NCBI GenBank assembly: GCA_910575495.1
Contig: CAJTFS010000005.1
Location: forward strand, 106,595 to 170,594
From: Bacteroidales bacterium
Lineage (GTDB): Bacteria > Bacteroidota > Bacteroidia > Bacteroidales > Rikenellaceae
Direction: 5' to 3'
DNA: 64,000 nucleotides
How positions within the stretch are numbered: the first letter of the stretch is position 1; each line of letters starts with the position of its first letter. The notes under the pieces are model-generated. The model had not been told where the DNA came from, did no database searches, and saw only the letters and a list, made by a program, of their open reading frames with translations. Positions 1-8,685 of the stretch are shown here, piece after piece. The translations under genes were made by a program, and so were the position numbers.

Positions 1-1250
1 GCGATGACCGCGAAGCCGCCGTGCGCCGCCTGGCCAAGAAGGGCGTCGACGCCGCGCCGGTCATCGACCGCATTCTGGAGCTGGACGACCGCCGCAAGGC
101 CATCCAGGCCGAACTGGACGAGACGCTGGCCTCGCAGAACAAGGCCGCCAAGGAGATCGGCGCGCTGATGGGGCAGGGCCGCCGCGACGAAGCCGAAGAA
201 CGCAAACGCTTCGTGGCCGACCTCAAGGAGCGGTCCGCCGGACTGCAAACCGAGTCGAAGGAGGTGCAGGACGAGCTGCAGGCAACGCTCGTGACGCTGC
301 CCAACTTCCCCGCCGAGATCGTCCCGGAAGGCAAAACGGCCGAAGACAACCTGGTGGTGAAGCTCGTGGAGAACTACACGGCGCTGCCCGACGACCCGCT
401 GCCCCACTGGGAGCTGGCCCGCAAATACGACATCATCGACTTCGACCTGGGCGTGAAGCTCACGGGCGCCGGATTCCCGGTCTACAAGGGCAAGGGTGCC
501 CGCCTCCAGCGCGCGCTGATCAACTACTTCCTCGACTGCAACACCCGTGCGGGCTACCTCGAGGTGGAGCCGCCCGTGATGGTCAACGAAGCGTCGGGAT
601 TCGGCACGGGACAGCTGCCCGACAAGGAGGGGCAGATGTACCACGCCACGGCCGACAACTTCTACCTGGTGCCGACGGCCGAAGTGCCGGTGACGAACAT
701 TTTCCGCGACGTGATTCTCGACAAGAGCGACTTCCCGGTGAAGATGACGGCCTACACGCCCTGCTTCCGCCGCGAAGCGGGCTCCTACGGCAAGGATGTG
801 CGCGGACTGAACCGCCTGCACCAGTTCGACAAGGTGGAGATCGTGCAGCTGTCGCTGCCCGAGACCTCGTACGAAGCGCTCGACGGCATGGTGGCCCATG
901 TCGAAGAGATCGTGCGCTCGCTGGGGCTTCCCTACCGCATCCTGCGGCTCTGCGGCGGCGACATGTCGTTCACCTCGGCGCTGACCTACGACTTCGAGGT
1001 CTACTCCGAAGCGCAGAAACGCTGGCTGGAGGTGTCGTCGGTGTCGAACTTCGAATCGTTCCAGGCCAACCGTCTGAAACTCCGCTACCGCGACGACGAC
1101 AAGAAGACCCGCCTGGCCCACACGCTCAACGGCTCGTCGCTGGCCCTGCCGCGCATCGTGGCCGCCCTGCTGGAGAACAACCAGACGCCCGAAGGCATCC
1201 GCATTCCCGAGGTGCTGGTTCCCTACACGGGATTTGATATTATCGAATAA
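1..1250 (+). CDS. serS: Seryl-tRNA synthetase, 5' end cut by the window
   Basis: Charges tRNA-Ser with serine in the cytoplasm. The frame is open from base 3, before the first possible start (GTG at 21), and the residues before that GTG (DDREAAVRRLAKKG) match the normal SerRS N-terminus. The true start therefore lies a short way upstream of the window and GTG 21 is internal. About 415 residues are present, roughly ten short of the usual length. The N-terminal 90 residues form the tRNA-binding coiled-coil arm (ERKRFVADLKERS). The class II core follows, with motif 2 (CFRREAGSYGKD) and motif 3 (NGSSLALPRIVAALLEN). It ends at TAA 1248-1250, immediately before the ferredoxin promoter. Confidence 0.97.
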   Translation, partial: DDREAAVRRLAKKGVDAAPVIDRILELDDRRKAIQAELDETLASQNKAAKEIGALMGQGRRDEAEERKRFVADLKERSAGLQTESKEVQDELQATLVTLPNFPAEIVPEGKTAEDNLVVKLVENYTALPDDPLPHWELARKYDIIDFDLGVKLTGAGFPVYKGKGARLQRALINYFLDCNTRAGYLEVEPPVMVNEASGFGTGQLPDKEGQMYHATADNFYLVPTAEVPVTNIFRDVILDKSDFPVKMTAYTPCFRREAGSYGKDVRGLNRLHQFDKVEIVQLSLPETSYEALDGMVAHVEEIVRSLGLPYRILRLCGGDMSFTSALTYDFEVYSEAQKRWLEVSSVSNFESFQANRLKLRYRDDDKKTRLAHTLNGSSLALPRIVAALLENNQTPEGIRIPEVLVPYTGFDIIE

Positions 1251-1264
1251 GTTCACTATATTTG
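1233..1264 (+). promoter_or_regulatory. Bacteroidota-type promoter for the ferredoxin gene
   Basis: A -33 TTTG (1233-1236) is followed after exactly 20 bp by a -7 TATATTTG (1257-1264). This is a full match to the Bacteroides sigma-ABfr consensus. It overlaps the last codons of serS and lies 37 bp before the ferredoxin ATG. Confidence 0.8.
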
Positions 1265-1301
1265 CACAACACACATTAACACATTTTAATTCATACGAAC
1301 C

Positions 1302-1469
1302 ATGGCTTACAAAATTACCGACTCCTGCGTCGCATGCGGTACCTGCATCGGCGAGTGCCCCGTCGAGGCGATCTCGGCCGGCGATATTTACGTGATCGAT
1401 CCCGACAAGTGCATCGATTGCGGCACCTGCGCAGGCGTCTGCCCCAGCGAGGCGATCGTTTCGGAATAA
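1302..1469 (+). CDS. 2[4Fe-4S] ferredoxin, 55 residues
   Basis: A small soluble electron carrier. The 55-residue protein is almost nothing but two ferredoxin motifs: CVACGTCIGECP near residues 9-20 and CIDCGTCAGVCP near residues 38-49. Each is CxxCxxCxxxCP and binds one [4Fe-4S] cluster. The start ATG at 1302 gives the normal clostridial-type N-terminus (MAYKITDSC). The gene is monocistronic: it has its own promoter (1233-1264) and a strong hairpin terminator (1491-1519). In anaerobic Bacteroidales such ferredoxins serve pyruvate:ferredoxin oxidoreductase, Rnf and related enzymes; which partner applies cannot be read from this context. Confidence 0.95.
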   Translation: MAYKITDSCVACGTCIGECPVEAISAGDIYVIDPDKCIDCGTCAGVCPSEAIVSE

Positions 1470-1490
1470 GCTCCGCAGACGTGAAGCAAA

Positions 1491-1519
1491 AGCGCCCCTC
1501 CGGTTATCGGAGGGGCGCT
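1491..1519 (+). terminator. Intrinsic terminator after ferredoxin
   Basis: A perfect 12-bp stem (AGCGCCCCTCCG, 1491-1502, with 1508-1519) has a 5-nt loop. It is preceded by AAA and followed by TT, so it may work in both directions. Confidence 0.85.
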
Positions 1520-1523
1520 TCGT

Positions 1524-2202
1524 TGTTTCGGGAGAGACCGGGGCAAAGTTCGCTCGGAACGACGTGCTGACGGGAAGTTTGCAGCAGGCCCCCGGCGGGC
1601 GGAGAGCAGCAATTCGAACCGGAGCGGACGGAGCGGGAAATCCGGACGGGGGGGGCGGCAAAGCCGGCTCGGTTCAATTCGACTTTCGACCTGCGAAACA
1701 CTTCATCGGGGCGGCTGCGGGGGTCGCACTTGGGTGCGAGCCGCCCCGAAGATGAGAAATGGCCGCAACAACAATGATTCGTCATTCCGAACGAAGTGGA
1801 TCGACGAACGCAGCGAGTGCAGAGGCCGCTTGCGGACTATGCCGAGCAAGGAGGAGAAAGACAAACGAAGTGCAGTCAAGAATCTATTCTGAGCAAGGTT
1901 ACAGATGTTTCGCTGCGCTCAACATGACGGTTGCAGCGGCTCTTCGCAAAGAAGTGAACGACAAACGAAGTGCAGTCAAGAATCTATTGGGGTAAGGTTA
2001 CAGATTCTTCGTCGCTATCCGCTCCTCAGAATGACAACGCTGGTAGTGCCGATCGTTGCACCTCGAATGACAAAATGATTTTTCTTTGCCTGGCCCGCGC
2101 TTTCAGTGCCCCGACCGATCAACAAAAGAACCGCTGCTCTGCAAGACACGATTGTTCGGAATTGTGCATTGATTTTTCCGGCCCTGCTGCTGGCCTGCAA
2201 CG
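1524..2202. repeat. Gene-free stretch with long tag-repeat block (1774-2035)
   Basis: No credible gene. Bases 1524-1773 are GC-rich, with a possible hairpin of GGGGCGGCT (near 1709) and AGCCGCCCC (near 1738). Bases 1774-2035 contain shared repeat sequence: CATTCCGAACGAAGTGGATC, then two copies of GACAAACGAAGTGCAGTCAAG, then AGATTCTTCGTCGC...CTCAGAATGAC. The block recurs in inverted orientation at 23158-23384, and in part at 22797-22921. Open frames here are by-products of the repeat. Confidence 0.75.
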
Positions 2203-2237
2203 AAAAACAGCGCTCCCCAACAAGAGGGAACGCTGTT
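2203..2237 (-). terminator. Terminator for the PepSY-like gene
   Basis: AACAGCG (2206-2212) pairs with CGCTGTT (2231-2237), and TCCC with GGGA inside. Read on the - strand the hairpin ends in a U run, from AAAAA at 2203-2207 on the + strand. Confidence 0.7.
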
Positions 2238-2260
2238 CTGCTGAAAAGGCGCTCGGAAGA

Positions 2261-2704
2261 TTACAACTTCTTGTCGAGCAGCTTGCCGCTCTCGGAGAAG
2301 GTGAGCATCTGGTTGCTGTTCTGTCCGTGGATCTCGGCCTCGTAGTAGGTCGAGCCGCGGCGCACCAGCTTGCGGGCCTCCTTGACCTGGAAACCGGGGA
2401 ACTGCTTGGCGATGTAAGCGTTGGCGGCGGCGGGCAGCTGCGTGGCGGCGATCTCGTTGGTGGAGTTGATCAGCTTGCCTTCGGGCGAGATGTCGACGCT
2501 GTACTCGGCGCCGTCGATCTTGAACTCGGCATTGTAGTAGTTGCCCTTCTCCTCGTAGTTCCACTCCACGGGCGAAACGCGCGGATAGGTTCTCTCGACG
2601 TAGCTCTTCACGACGGCCGGAACCGACGACGACTTGATGTTGCCAGCGAAGACGCCTGCCGTAACGAACAGTGCGAGAGCGAGTGTGGCGAATGTCTTTT
2701 TCAT
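2261..2704 (-). CDS. Secreted PepSY-like protein, 147 residues
   Basis: An exported protein of the PepSY-like / BLIP-fold family common in Bacteroidales. A clear signal peptide occupies residues 1-20 (MKKTFATLALALFVTAGVFA). The rest shows two repeats of the family pattern: a helix (VVKSYVERTYP; ANAYIAKQFPGF) followed by a beta meander (YYNAEFKIDGAEYSVDIS; YYEAEIHGQNSNQMLTFS) ending in GKLI or GKLL. No catalytic residues are expected. Its role is unknown; relatives are thought to bind ligands or inhibit enzymes in the periplasm. It is last in a - strand run ROK - GNAT - PepSY with gaps of about 45 bp, and is followed by a terminator. Confidence 0.85.
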   Translation of the reverse strand: MKKTFATLALALFVTAGVFAGNIKSSSVPAVVKSYVERTYPRVSPVEWNYEEKGNYYNAEFKIDGAEYSVDISPEGKLINSTNEIAATQLPAAANAYIAKQFPGFQVKEARKLVRRGSTYYEAEIHGQNSNQMLTFSESGKLLDKKL

Positions 2705-2746
2705 GGTTAACGATAATAAATTGGTGAATGACTCGTGCGAGGTTCT

Positions 2747-3286
2747 TCAATCCATTATCAGTTGCAGGATCAGTTCGTTCCGGAAGCCCTCCGGAGTGAG
2801 GGTCCAATCGCGTTTGCAGCCCGTGCGGACGAATCCGGCGCGGTCGAAGAGTCTGAGGCTCGCCTCGTTGTCGGCACCGACGTTGCACCAGAGCTGGTGC
2901 AGCCCCAGCACCTCGCGGGCGTATCCCTTGAGCGCTTCGAGTGCATCCGACGCATATCCCCGGCCCCGCTGCGAGGCGTCGTAGACCAGAATCCCGACGC
3001 CGGCCCGGCGGTTGAGAGGATCGAATTCGAAGAGATCGAGCGTGCCCACGGCCTTACCCTCGGGATTCTCGATGATCAGGCGCAGCTGGCGCGTCCGGTA
3101 GAGGTCGTACCGCTGCTCCTCGACGAATTGCATCAGCGCATGCCGCGAAAATGGTGCCAAAGTGCCGCTCACGCGCCACACCTCGGGATCGTTCTCCCAG
3201 CGGTACATCATCTCCACGTCGTCGGGCTCCACGGCGCGCAGGCGCACGACACGGCCCTGCAAGGCGACAGCTCCCATCCGTATCAA
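2747..3286 (-). CDS. GNAT acetyltransferase, RimJ/RimL type
   Basis: Probably transfers an acetyl group from acetyl-CoA to an amine on a protein or small molecule. The 179 residues span one GNAT domain. Residues 14-30 carry the N-terminal strand (VVRLRAVEPDDVEMMYRW), typical of the RimJ/RimL and spermidine acetyltransferase branch. The acetyl-CoA pyrophosphate loop is near residue 107 (QRGRGYASDAL), followed by the motif B strand (LHQLWCNVGADNEASLRLFDRAGF). The substrate cannot be told from sequence. It lies 48 bp downstream of the ROK regulator on the same strand and has no visible promoter, so co-transcription is likely. Confidence 0.88.
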   Translation of the reverse strand: MIRMGAVALQGRVVRLRAVEPDDVEMMYRWENDPEVWRVSGTLAPFSRHALMQFVEEQRYDLYRTRQLRLIIENPEGKAVGTLDLFEFDPLNRRAGVGILVYDASQRGRGYASDALEALKGYAREVLGLHQLWCNVGADNEASLRLFDRAGFVRTGCKRDWTLTPEGFRNELILQLIMD

Positions 3287-3334
3287 ATTATTGCTGAAAA
3301 ACTTTTCCCGCCCGGGTGTCCCGGCCCGCCGGCG

Positions 3335-4567
3335 TCACAGCAGGCCGATGACCTTGTTGCGGATAAGCATGGCCACACCCCAGGCGTTGGCGTTCTCGCT
3401 CATCTTCGAAAGGCGGAACTTGGTGTCCTTGTAGACCAGGTTGAGCGAATATTTGTTGGTCGCCGACTTCAAAGGCAGCATGATGTAGTCGCCCGCAGCA
3501 GCCAGGTTGCCGCCCACGATGACCGTCTCGGGGTTGAAGGTGTTGATAAGGAAAGCCACCGCCTTGCCGACCTTCTCGCCGGCCTCCTCGATGAGCTCGA
3601 TCGAAAGGTTGTCGTCGTTCTTGGCCGCGGCGATGATGTCGTCGATGTGGATGCTCTTCTGCTGGTCGTACTTCTCCCGCAGGATGGTGTTGACGCCCTT
3701 TTCGATCATGCGGCACATCTTGTCTTCGATGGCGATGCCCGAAACCTCGGTCTCGAGGCAGCCCTTCTTGCCGCACGAACAGATGATTTCGTTGTCGAAG
3801 AAAGGAATATGGCCGAACTCGCCCGCAAAACCGCTCTTGCCGCGGTAGAGCTGCCCGTCGACCACGATGCCGATAGCCACGCCGCGGCCCATGTGGAGGT
3901 AGAGCACATTGCTGTCGTCCTTCGACTTGCCGCACGTATACTCCGCATAGCAGCGGGCGCGGGTGTCGTTCTCCAGGAGCACCCGGATGCCGACGCGCTC
4001 CTCCAGCAACTCGCGCAGCGACTGCTCGGAGGTGGTGAAATATTTGTAGCTGCGGCCCGTCTCGGGATTGACGCGGCCCGTCATGCAGACGCCCAGGCCG
4101 AGAATCTTGCCGCGGTCGATGCCGCAGCCGGCGATGAAGGTCTCGATGCTGGTGCAGATGCGCTCCATGCACTGCGGACGGTCCTGCAATTCGAAAGTGA
4201 AATCCTGCTCCTCCTTGATGATGTTGTTCTGCAAGTCGGTGATCATGAAGCGCATGTTGTCGCGGCCCACGTTCACGCCGGCGAAATAGATGGCCGAATT
4301 GGCCAGGCCGAAGATGTTGGGACGGCGCCCGCCCGGCGTCTCGACCTTGCCCAAGTCCGTCACGATGTTCTCGTCGACGAGTTCCTGCACCAGCTTGGTG
4401 ATGGTCGGTACGCTGATATGCAGCTCTTTGGTCAGTTCCGACAGGGTGCATTCGCCGTTGACGGCCATGTGCGCGATGATGTTGCGCTTGATGATGCTGT
4501 TCTTATGGGAGATGCCTTTGAGGGTCTCGTCCTCGTGTTTGTTGAAAAATTCGGTCAGCGATGTCAT
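3335..4567 (-). CDS. ROK-family transcriptional regulator
   Basis: Predicted sugar-responsive repressor (NagC/Mlc type). Residues about 20-75 form a winged helix-turn-helix (SELTKELHISVPTITKLVQE) ending in GGRRPN, the usual hinge. The ROK domain follows, with the zinc-binding signature CSCGKKGCLE and the conserved GEFGH motif. The phosphate-binding loop reads VNVGRDNMR instead of the DxGGT of sugar kinases, so a regulator rather than a kinase is favoured. I chose ATG 4567 (410 residues): a TTG 30 bases upstream would overlap the -7 box at 4595-4602, whereas ATG 4567 has AAGAGAG just upstream. The effector sugar is unknown. Confidence 0.88.
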   Translation of the reverse strand: MTSLTEFFNKHEDETLKGISHKNSIIKRNIIAHMAVNGECTLSELTKELHISVPTITKLVQELVDENIVTDLGKVETPGGRRPNIFGLANSAIYFAGVNVGRDNMRFMITDLQNNIIKEEQDFTFELQDRPQCMERICTSIETFIAGCGIDRGKILGLGVCMTGRVNPETGRSYKYFTTSEQSLRELLEERVGIRVLLENDTRARCYAEYTCGKSKDDSNVLYLHMGRGVAIGIVVDGQLYRGKSGFAGEFGHIPFFDNEIICSCGKKGCLETEVSGIAIEDKMCRMIEKGVNTILREKYDQQKSIHIDDIIAAAKNDDNLSIELIEEAGEKVGKAVAFLINTFNPETVIVGGNLAAAGDYIMLPLKSATNKYSLNLVYKDTKFRLSKMSENANAWGVAMLIRNKVIGLL

Positions 4568-4594
4568 TTCGGTCACTCTCTTTTGCAAACTGCG

Positions 4595-4602
4595 CAAATA
4601 TA
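4595..4602 (-). promoter_or_regulatory. -7 box for the ROK regulator
   Basis: TATATTTG on the - strand, 27 bp before ATG 4567, in an AT-rich stretch. No good -33 element is visible. Confidence 0.6.
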
Positions 4603-4803
4603 ACGAATATTTTTAAGAATGCGTCGCATTTTTAATGTTTTTTAATAATTTTGATCTTTCGCATGATCTTTTTCGCACGGATACAACCAGATAACGCATC
4701 TCAAAAAGCGACGGAAGACCATGGCAGCATCCGAACGAACAGCAACCCGACAGCGGCATGTGGAAAGGATCGGGACGGCAGAACACAGCACAGCGCCCGA
4801 CAC

Positions 4804-4841
4804 AAAAAGCGCAACCCCGGCCTCAACGGTCGGGGCTGCGC
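4804..4841 (-). terminator. Terminator for the TPR gene
   Basis: GCGCAACCCCG (4809-4819) pairs with CGGGGCTGCGC (4831-4841) with one mismatch. A U run follows on the - strand. Bases 4610-4803 hold no gene. Confidence 0.8.
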
Positions 4842-4862
4842 ATGAATCGCGGGTCGCAAACC

Positions 4863-5801
4863 CTACTTCGAGAGCTCAGCCAGAGCGGCGGCGGCATTCT
4901 GCGCGGCCGGACCGGCGGTCACCTGCTTGAAAGCGGCGATAGCCTGGGGCTTCATCTCGCGGGCGTTGTAGGCGGCGCCCAGCAAGTAGTACATCAGCGA
5001 CTTGTCGGCCTCGTCGGTCTGCGCTGCGGCAGCCGATTCGCCCAGCTCGATCACCTTGGCGTAGTCCTTCTTGTTGGCATAGGCCTGCAAACGAACGTTC
5101 TGGAACAGAGCGCTTTCGGGGTTCTTCTCCAACTGGGCGTCGGCCATGGCGATGATGCCGTCGAAATCGCCGGCCTGCTGCATGCCCGCCACCTTGTTGT
5201 TGGTGTAGAGCGCCATCATCTCGTTGGCCTTGGCCACGTCCTCGGCATACTTGGGATGGGTCTTGGCAGCGATGGCCTCGTAGATCTCCATGCCCTCGGC
5301 GTAGTTGCCCATCTCGCAGTAGCTCATGGCCAGATTCAGTGCCATCGACGTGTTGTTGGGATCGGCCTTGTAGCCCTTGGCGAAGATCTCGGCCGCGGTG
5401 GCGTAGTCCTTTTCGTTGAAAGCCTCGCCGCCCTGCACCTGGTAGATCTTGGCTACCCAGCCGTTGGCCTTGGCCATCTGCTGCATGTCGCCGTAGAGCT
5501 CGGCCAGCTCGGCCGACTTGGCAAAGTTGTCGAGCGCCGTCTCGTAGTTCTTCGTGCGCATGGCGGCACCGCCCAGCATGTAGTAGCACTTGGGAAGCGT
5601 CGACTTGGCCGTGGCCACCATCGTGGCGGCTTCGTCGAGATCGATGCCCTGGTCGATGACCTGCTCGAACTTGGCGGCTGCCGTGGCGAAATCCTTGGCG
5701 CTGTAGGCGGCCGCAGCTTCGTTGTAGATGGGAGTTACATCCTGCGCCGAGAGCGATACCGTCGCCAGCAGCGCGATTGCCGAAACAAACAATTTTTTCA
5801 T
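4863..5801 (-). CDS. Periplasmic tetratricopeptide-repeat protein
   Basis: A 312-residue exported TPR protein. Residues 1-19 are a signal peptide (MKKLFVSAIALLATVSLSA); the mature protein starts near QDV. The rest is Ala-rich paired helices in TPR register, for example YNEAAAAYSAKDFATAAAKFEQ, YETALDNFAKSAELAELYG, FNEKDYATAAEIFAKGYKAD and AYNAREMKPQAIAAFKQV. It probably acts as a protein-binding scaffold in the periplasm; no enzyme motif is present. It is monocistronic, with its own -7 box and terminator. The partner is unknown. Confidence 0.85.
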   Translation of the reverse strand: MKKLFVSAIALLATVSLSAQDVTPIYNEAAAAYSAKDFATAAAKFEQVIDQGIDLDEAATMVATAKSTLPKCYYMLGGAAMRTKNYETALDNFAKSAELAELYGDMQQMAKANGWVAKIYQVQGGEAFNEKDYATAAEIFAKGYKADPNNTSMALNLAMSYCEMGNYAEGMEIYEAIAAKTHPKYAEDVAKANEMMALYTNNKVAGMQQAGDFDGIIAMADAQLEKNPESALFQNVRLQAYANKKDYAKVIELGESAAAAQTDEADKSLMYYLLGAAYNAREMKPQAIAAFKQVTAGPAAQNAAAALAELSK

Positions 5802-5857
5802 TATGAACAGATTTTTGAAGTTCGTTGTTTTGCCGTCTTTCCGGACAGCGTTGGAGA

Positions 5858-5865
5858 CAAAAGTA
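5858..5865 (-). promoter_or_regulatory. -7 box for the TPR gene
   Basis: TACTTTTG on the - strand (TAnnTTTG), about 57 bp before the ATG at 5801. Confidence 0.6.
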
Positions 5866-6029
5866 TGAAATTATTTCCTTTTTTCAAACGGCAGCGTGCA
5901 CTTCGGTCGTTTCGCAGCCGCCGGACGCCGGCGCCGCCCCGGTCTCACCCGCTTCCCGAAACCCCGTAGCAGAGAGTTCTGCCGCGGAAAAGTCGGGCCG
6001 GGAAGAGAGCAGCCGAGCCGCCGCGCGCC

Positions 6030-6479
6030 CTATTCGCGCAGCGAGGCAAAAAACGCGCCCATCAGCGCTTCGCACTCCTCGCGCAGCACGCCCCGCCCGA
6101 TCGTGGTCTTCGGATGGAAAACCTCCTCGCTGTAGCGGCGGTAGCCCTTCTTGGGGTCGTCGGCGCCCCACACCACGCGTCCGATCTGCGCCCAGGCGAT
6201 GGCCCCGGCACACATGATGCAAGGTTCGACCGTCACGTACAAGGTACACTGCGGCAGGTATTTGCCTCCCAGCGTCGCCGTCGCCGCCGTAAGCGCCTGC
6301 ATCTCGGCGTGGGCCGTCGGATCGCCCAACGTCTCCACCAGGTTGCGGCCGCGGCCGATCACACGTCCTTCGGCCACCACCACGGCGCCTATGGGCACTT
6401 CCTGTTCGTCGAACGCTTTGCGGGCTTCGTTTAGTGCCTGCCGCATGAATCTTTCGTCTTGTTCCGTCTGCTGTTCCAT
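6030..6479 (-). CDS. tadA: tRNA adenosine-34 deaminase
   Basis: Deaminates adenosine at the wobble position of tRNA-Arg(ACG) to inosine. The 149 residues form one cytidine-deaminase-fold domain. The zinc site is visible: His57 and the proton-shuttling Glu59 in PTAHAEMQAL, and Cys87 and Cys90 in PCIMCAGAI. The frame stays open 95 codons further upstream, but that part is GC-rich intergenic sequence without similarity. ATG 6479 gives the normal TadA N-terminus (MEQQ...RFMRQALNEARKAFDEQEVPIGAVVV). Guanine or cytosine deaminase relatives are possible, but length and motifs fit TadA. It is divergent from aspS. Confidence 0.92.
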   Translation of the reverse strand: MEQQTEQDERFMRQALNEARKAFDEQEVPIGAVVVAEGRVIGRGRNLVETLGDPTAHAEMQALTAATATLGGKYLPQCTLYVTVEPCIMCAGAIAWAQIGRVVWGADDPKKGYRRYSEEVFHPKTTIGRGVLREECEALMGAFFASLRE

Positions 6480-6779
6480 ACTTTTTTCGGGGTTAGCGGC
6501 GGCCGGGCAATTGGCAGCCGGGCCGGCAATCGTGCGTGTTTCTACAACCGATTCTCTTTCGGTCGGGGTTGTTCCCGGACCGCAGCCTGCGGAGAGCTGC
6601 AAAATTCGCAACCCCTCGTTCTGAACGTTGCGGGCTTCCGCGGTGCGCGGCGCCGGCCATACGCGCCCCCGGCAGGCTCCGACCCGGAAAAGTTGTCCAA
6701 AATTACGAAAAATCGCTCTTCCGGCCGCAAGTCCGCCCAAAAAATCACGAATCGCGAACCGCAAATCATGAATTTTGTG
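6480..6779. other. Divergent intergenic region tadA-aspS
   Basis: No gene seen. It contains CGGACCGCAGCCTGCGG (near 6578), which recurs at 26448-26464 inside another gap, so a fragment of the dispersed GC-rich repeat is present. The last 100 bp turn AT-rich towards the aspS promoter. Confidence 0.5.
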
Positions 6780-6787
6780 TACTTTTG
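6780..6787 (+). promoter_or_regulatory. -7 box for aspS
   Basis: TACTTTTG matches TAnnTTTG, 41 bp before ATG 6829. There is no clear -33 element. Confidence 0.6.
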
Positions 6788-6828
6788 TGAGTTACAACCC
6801 GAAAGTCCAAAACAAGACATTATAAAAT

Positions 6829-8583
6829 ATGTACAGAACCCATACTTGCGGCGCCCTGCGGGCCGGCAACGTCAACCAAACCGTCACCCTGGCCGGGTGG
6901 GTGCAGAAAGTGCGGAACCTCGGCGCCATGACTTTCATCGACCTGCGCGACCGCTACGGTCTTACGCAGATCGTCGTCGAAGAACACAGCCCGGCCGAGG
7001 CGCGCGAAACGGCGGCCCGTGTGGGCCGCGAATGGGTGCTGCAAGTCACGGGCCGCGTCATCGAACGCGAGTCGAAGAACCCCAAGATGCCGACGGGCGA
7101 CATCGAGGTGACGGCCGAGCGCATTGAAGTGCTCAACGAAGCGCAGACCCCGCCCTTCACCATCGAGGAGAACTCCGACGGCGGCGACGACCTGCGCATG
7201 AAGTACCGCTACCTCGACCTGCGCCGCGCCCCGCTCCAGCGCAACATGATCCTGCGCCACAAGATGGCGCAGGAGATCCGCCGTTTCCTGGACAGCGAGG
7301 GATTCCTCGAGATCGAAACGCCCTATCTGGTGGGCTCCACGCCCGAGGGTGCCCGCGACTTCGTGGTACCCAGCCGCATGAACCCCAACCAGTTCTACGC
7401 CCTGCCCCAGTCGCCGCAGACGCTCAAGCAGCTGCTGATGGTGGCCGGCTACGACCGCTATTTCCAGATCGTGCGCTGCTTCCGCGACGAGGACCTGCGC
7501 GCCGACCGCCAGCCCGAGTTCACGCAGATCGACTGCGAGATGGCGTTCGTCGAACAGGAGGACATCCTCGAAGTCTTCGAGCGCTGGGCCAAGCACATGT
7601 TCCGCACCGTCATGGAGGTCGAATTCGACGGACCGCTGCGCCGCATGCCGTGGATCGAAGCGATGGAGAAGTACGGTTCCGACAAACCCGACCTGCGCTT
7701 CGGCATGGAGTTCGCCGACCTGACCGACCTGGCCAAAGGACACGGATTCAGCGTCTTCGACGATGCCGAATACGTCACCGGATTCGCCGCACCGGGCTGC
7801 GCAGCCTACACCCGCAAGCAGATCGACGCACTCACCGAGTTCGTCAAGCGTCCGCAGGTGGGTGCCAAGGGGCTTATCTGGATCCGCATGGAGGAGGACA
7901 GCGTGAAGTCCTCCGTCGACAAATTCTACTCATCCGACGAGGTGCGCGCCATGGCCGGGCGTTGCGGCGCCAAGGCCGGCGACATGGTCTTCATCCTCTG
8001 CGGCAAGAAATTCAAGGCGCTGACGCAGCTCTGCGCCCTGCGTCTGGAGGTGGCCCAGCAGCTGGGACTGCGCGATCCGAAGAAGTTCGCGCCGCTGTGG
8101 GTCGTCGACTTCCCGATGTTCGAATGGGACGACGAGACGCAGCGCTTCTACGCCATGCACCATCCGTTCACCTCGCCCAAACCCGAAGACATCCGGTATC
8201 TCGAGAGCGACCCGGGCCGCGTACGCGCCAATGCCTACGACTTCGTCTGCAACGGCACCGAAATCGGCGGCGGCTCGATCCGCATCCACGACGCCAAGTT
8301 GCAGGCCGCGATCTTCAAATGCCTGGGATTCACGCCCGAGAAGGCACAGGAGCAGTTCGGCTTCCTGATGAACGCCTTCAAGTTCGGCGCACCTCCCCAC
8401 GGCGGTCTGGCCTTCGGCTTCGACCGTCTGTGCTCGCTCTTCGGCGGCAGCGAGTCGATCCGCGACTACATCGCTTTCCCGAAGAACAACGCCGGCCGCG
8501 ACGTCATGCTCGACGCTCCGTCGCAGATCGACCCGGCGCAGCTCGACGAACTTTTCCTGGAATTGCGCAAGCCGGAAGAATAA
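6829..8583 (+). CDS. aspS: Aspartyl-tRNA synthetase
   Basis: Charges tRNA-Asp with aspartate. The 584-residue length is that of the bacterial long form. Order: N-terminal OB anticodon-binding domain (about 1-105; [20 protein letters not shown]), class II core with motif 2 ([18 protein letters not shown]), the bacterial GAD insertion (about 290-410), and motif 3 ([10 protein letters not shown]) near the C-terminus. Start ATG 6829 follows a -7 box by 41 bp. No terminator is obvious; the next gene, fabD, has its own promoter. Confidence 0.97.
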   Translation: MYRTHTCGALRAGNVNQTVTLAGWVQKVRNLGAMTFIDLRDRYGLTQIVVEEHSPAEARETAARVGREWVLQVTGRVIERESKNPKMPTGDIEVTAERIEVLNEAQTPPFTIEENSDGGDDLRMKYRYLDLRRAPLQRNMILRHKMAQEIRRFLDSEGFLEIETPYLVGSTPEGARDFVVPSRMNPNQFYALPQSPQTLKQLLMVAGYDRYFQIVRCFRDEDLRADRQPEFTQIDCEMAFVEQEDILEVFERWAKHMFRTVMEVEFDGPLRRMPWIEAMEKYGSDKPDLRFGMEFADLTDLAKGHGFSVFDDAEYVTGFAAPGCAAYTRKQIDALTEFVKRPQVGAKGLIWIRMEEDSVKSSVDKFYSSDEVRAMAGRCGAKAGDMVFILCGKKFKALTQLCALRLEVAQQLGLRDPKKFAPLWVVDFPMFEWDDETQRFYAMHHPFTSPKPEDIRYLESDPGRVRANAYDFVCNGTEIGGGSIRIHDAKLQAAIFKCLGFTPEKAQEQFGFLMNAFKFGAPPHGGLAFGFDRLCSLFGGSESIRDYIAFPKNNAGRDVMLDAPSQIDPAQLDELFLELRKPEE

Positions 8584-8647
8584 AGAGCCGGTCCGAGGAA
8601 AAACGAAGTTTTGACGAAAAAACGCTCTTTTATTGAACAGAAAGAAC

Positions 8648-8655
8648 TACCTTTG
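8648..8655 (+). promoter_or_regulatory. -7 box for fabD
   Basis: TACCTTTG, 30 bp before ATG 8686. The upstream region 8600-8640 is AT-rich. Confidence 0.6.
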
Positions 8656-8685
8656 CCCCCGTAAACGAACAAAAACCGCAAACTT

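Noticed and set aside
2735..4603. 622-codon open frame on the + strand
   Set aside because: Antisense to the GNAT and ROK genes, which have clear motifs; long antisense frames come from GC-rich codon use. No domain is recognisable.
6480..6764. 95-codon upstream extension of tadA
   Set aside because: No TadA homologue carries it, the sequence is Arg- and Gly-rich intergenic type, and ATG 6479 gives the standard N-terminus.
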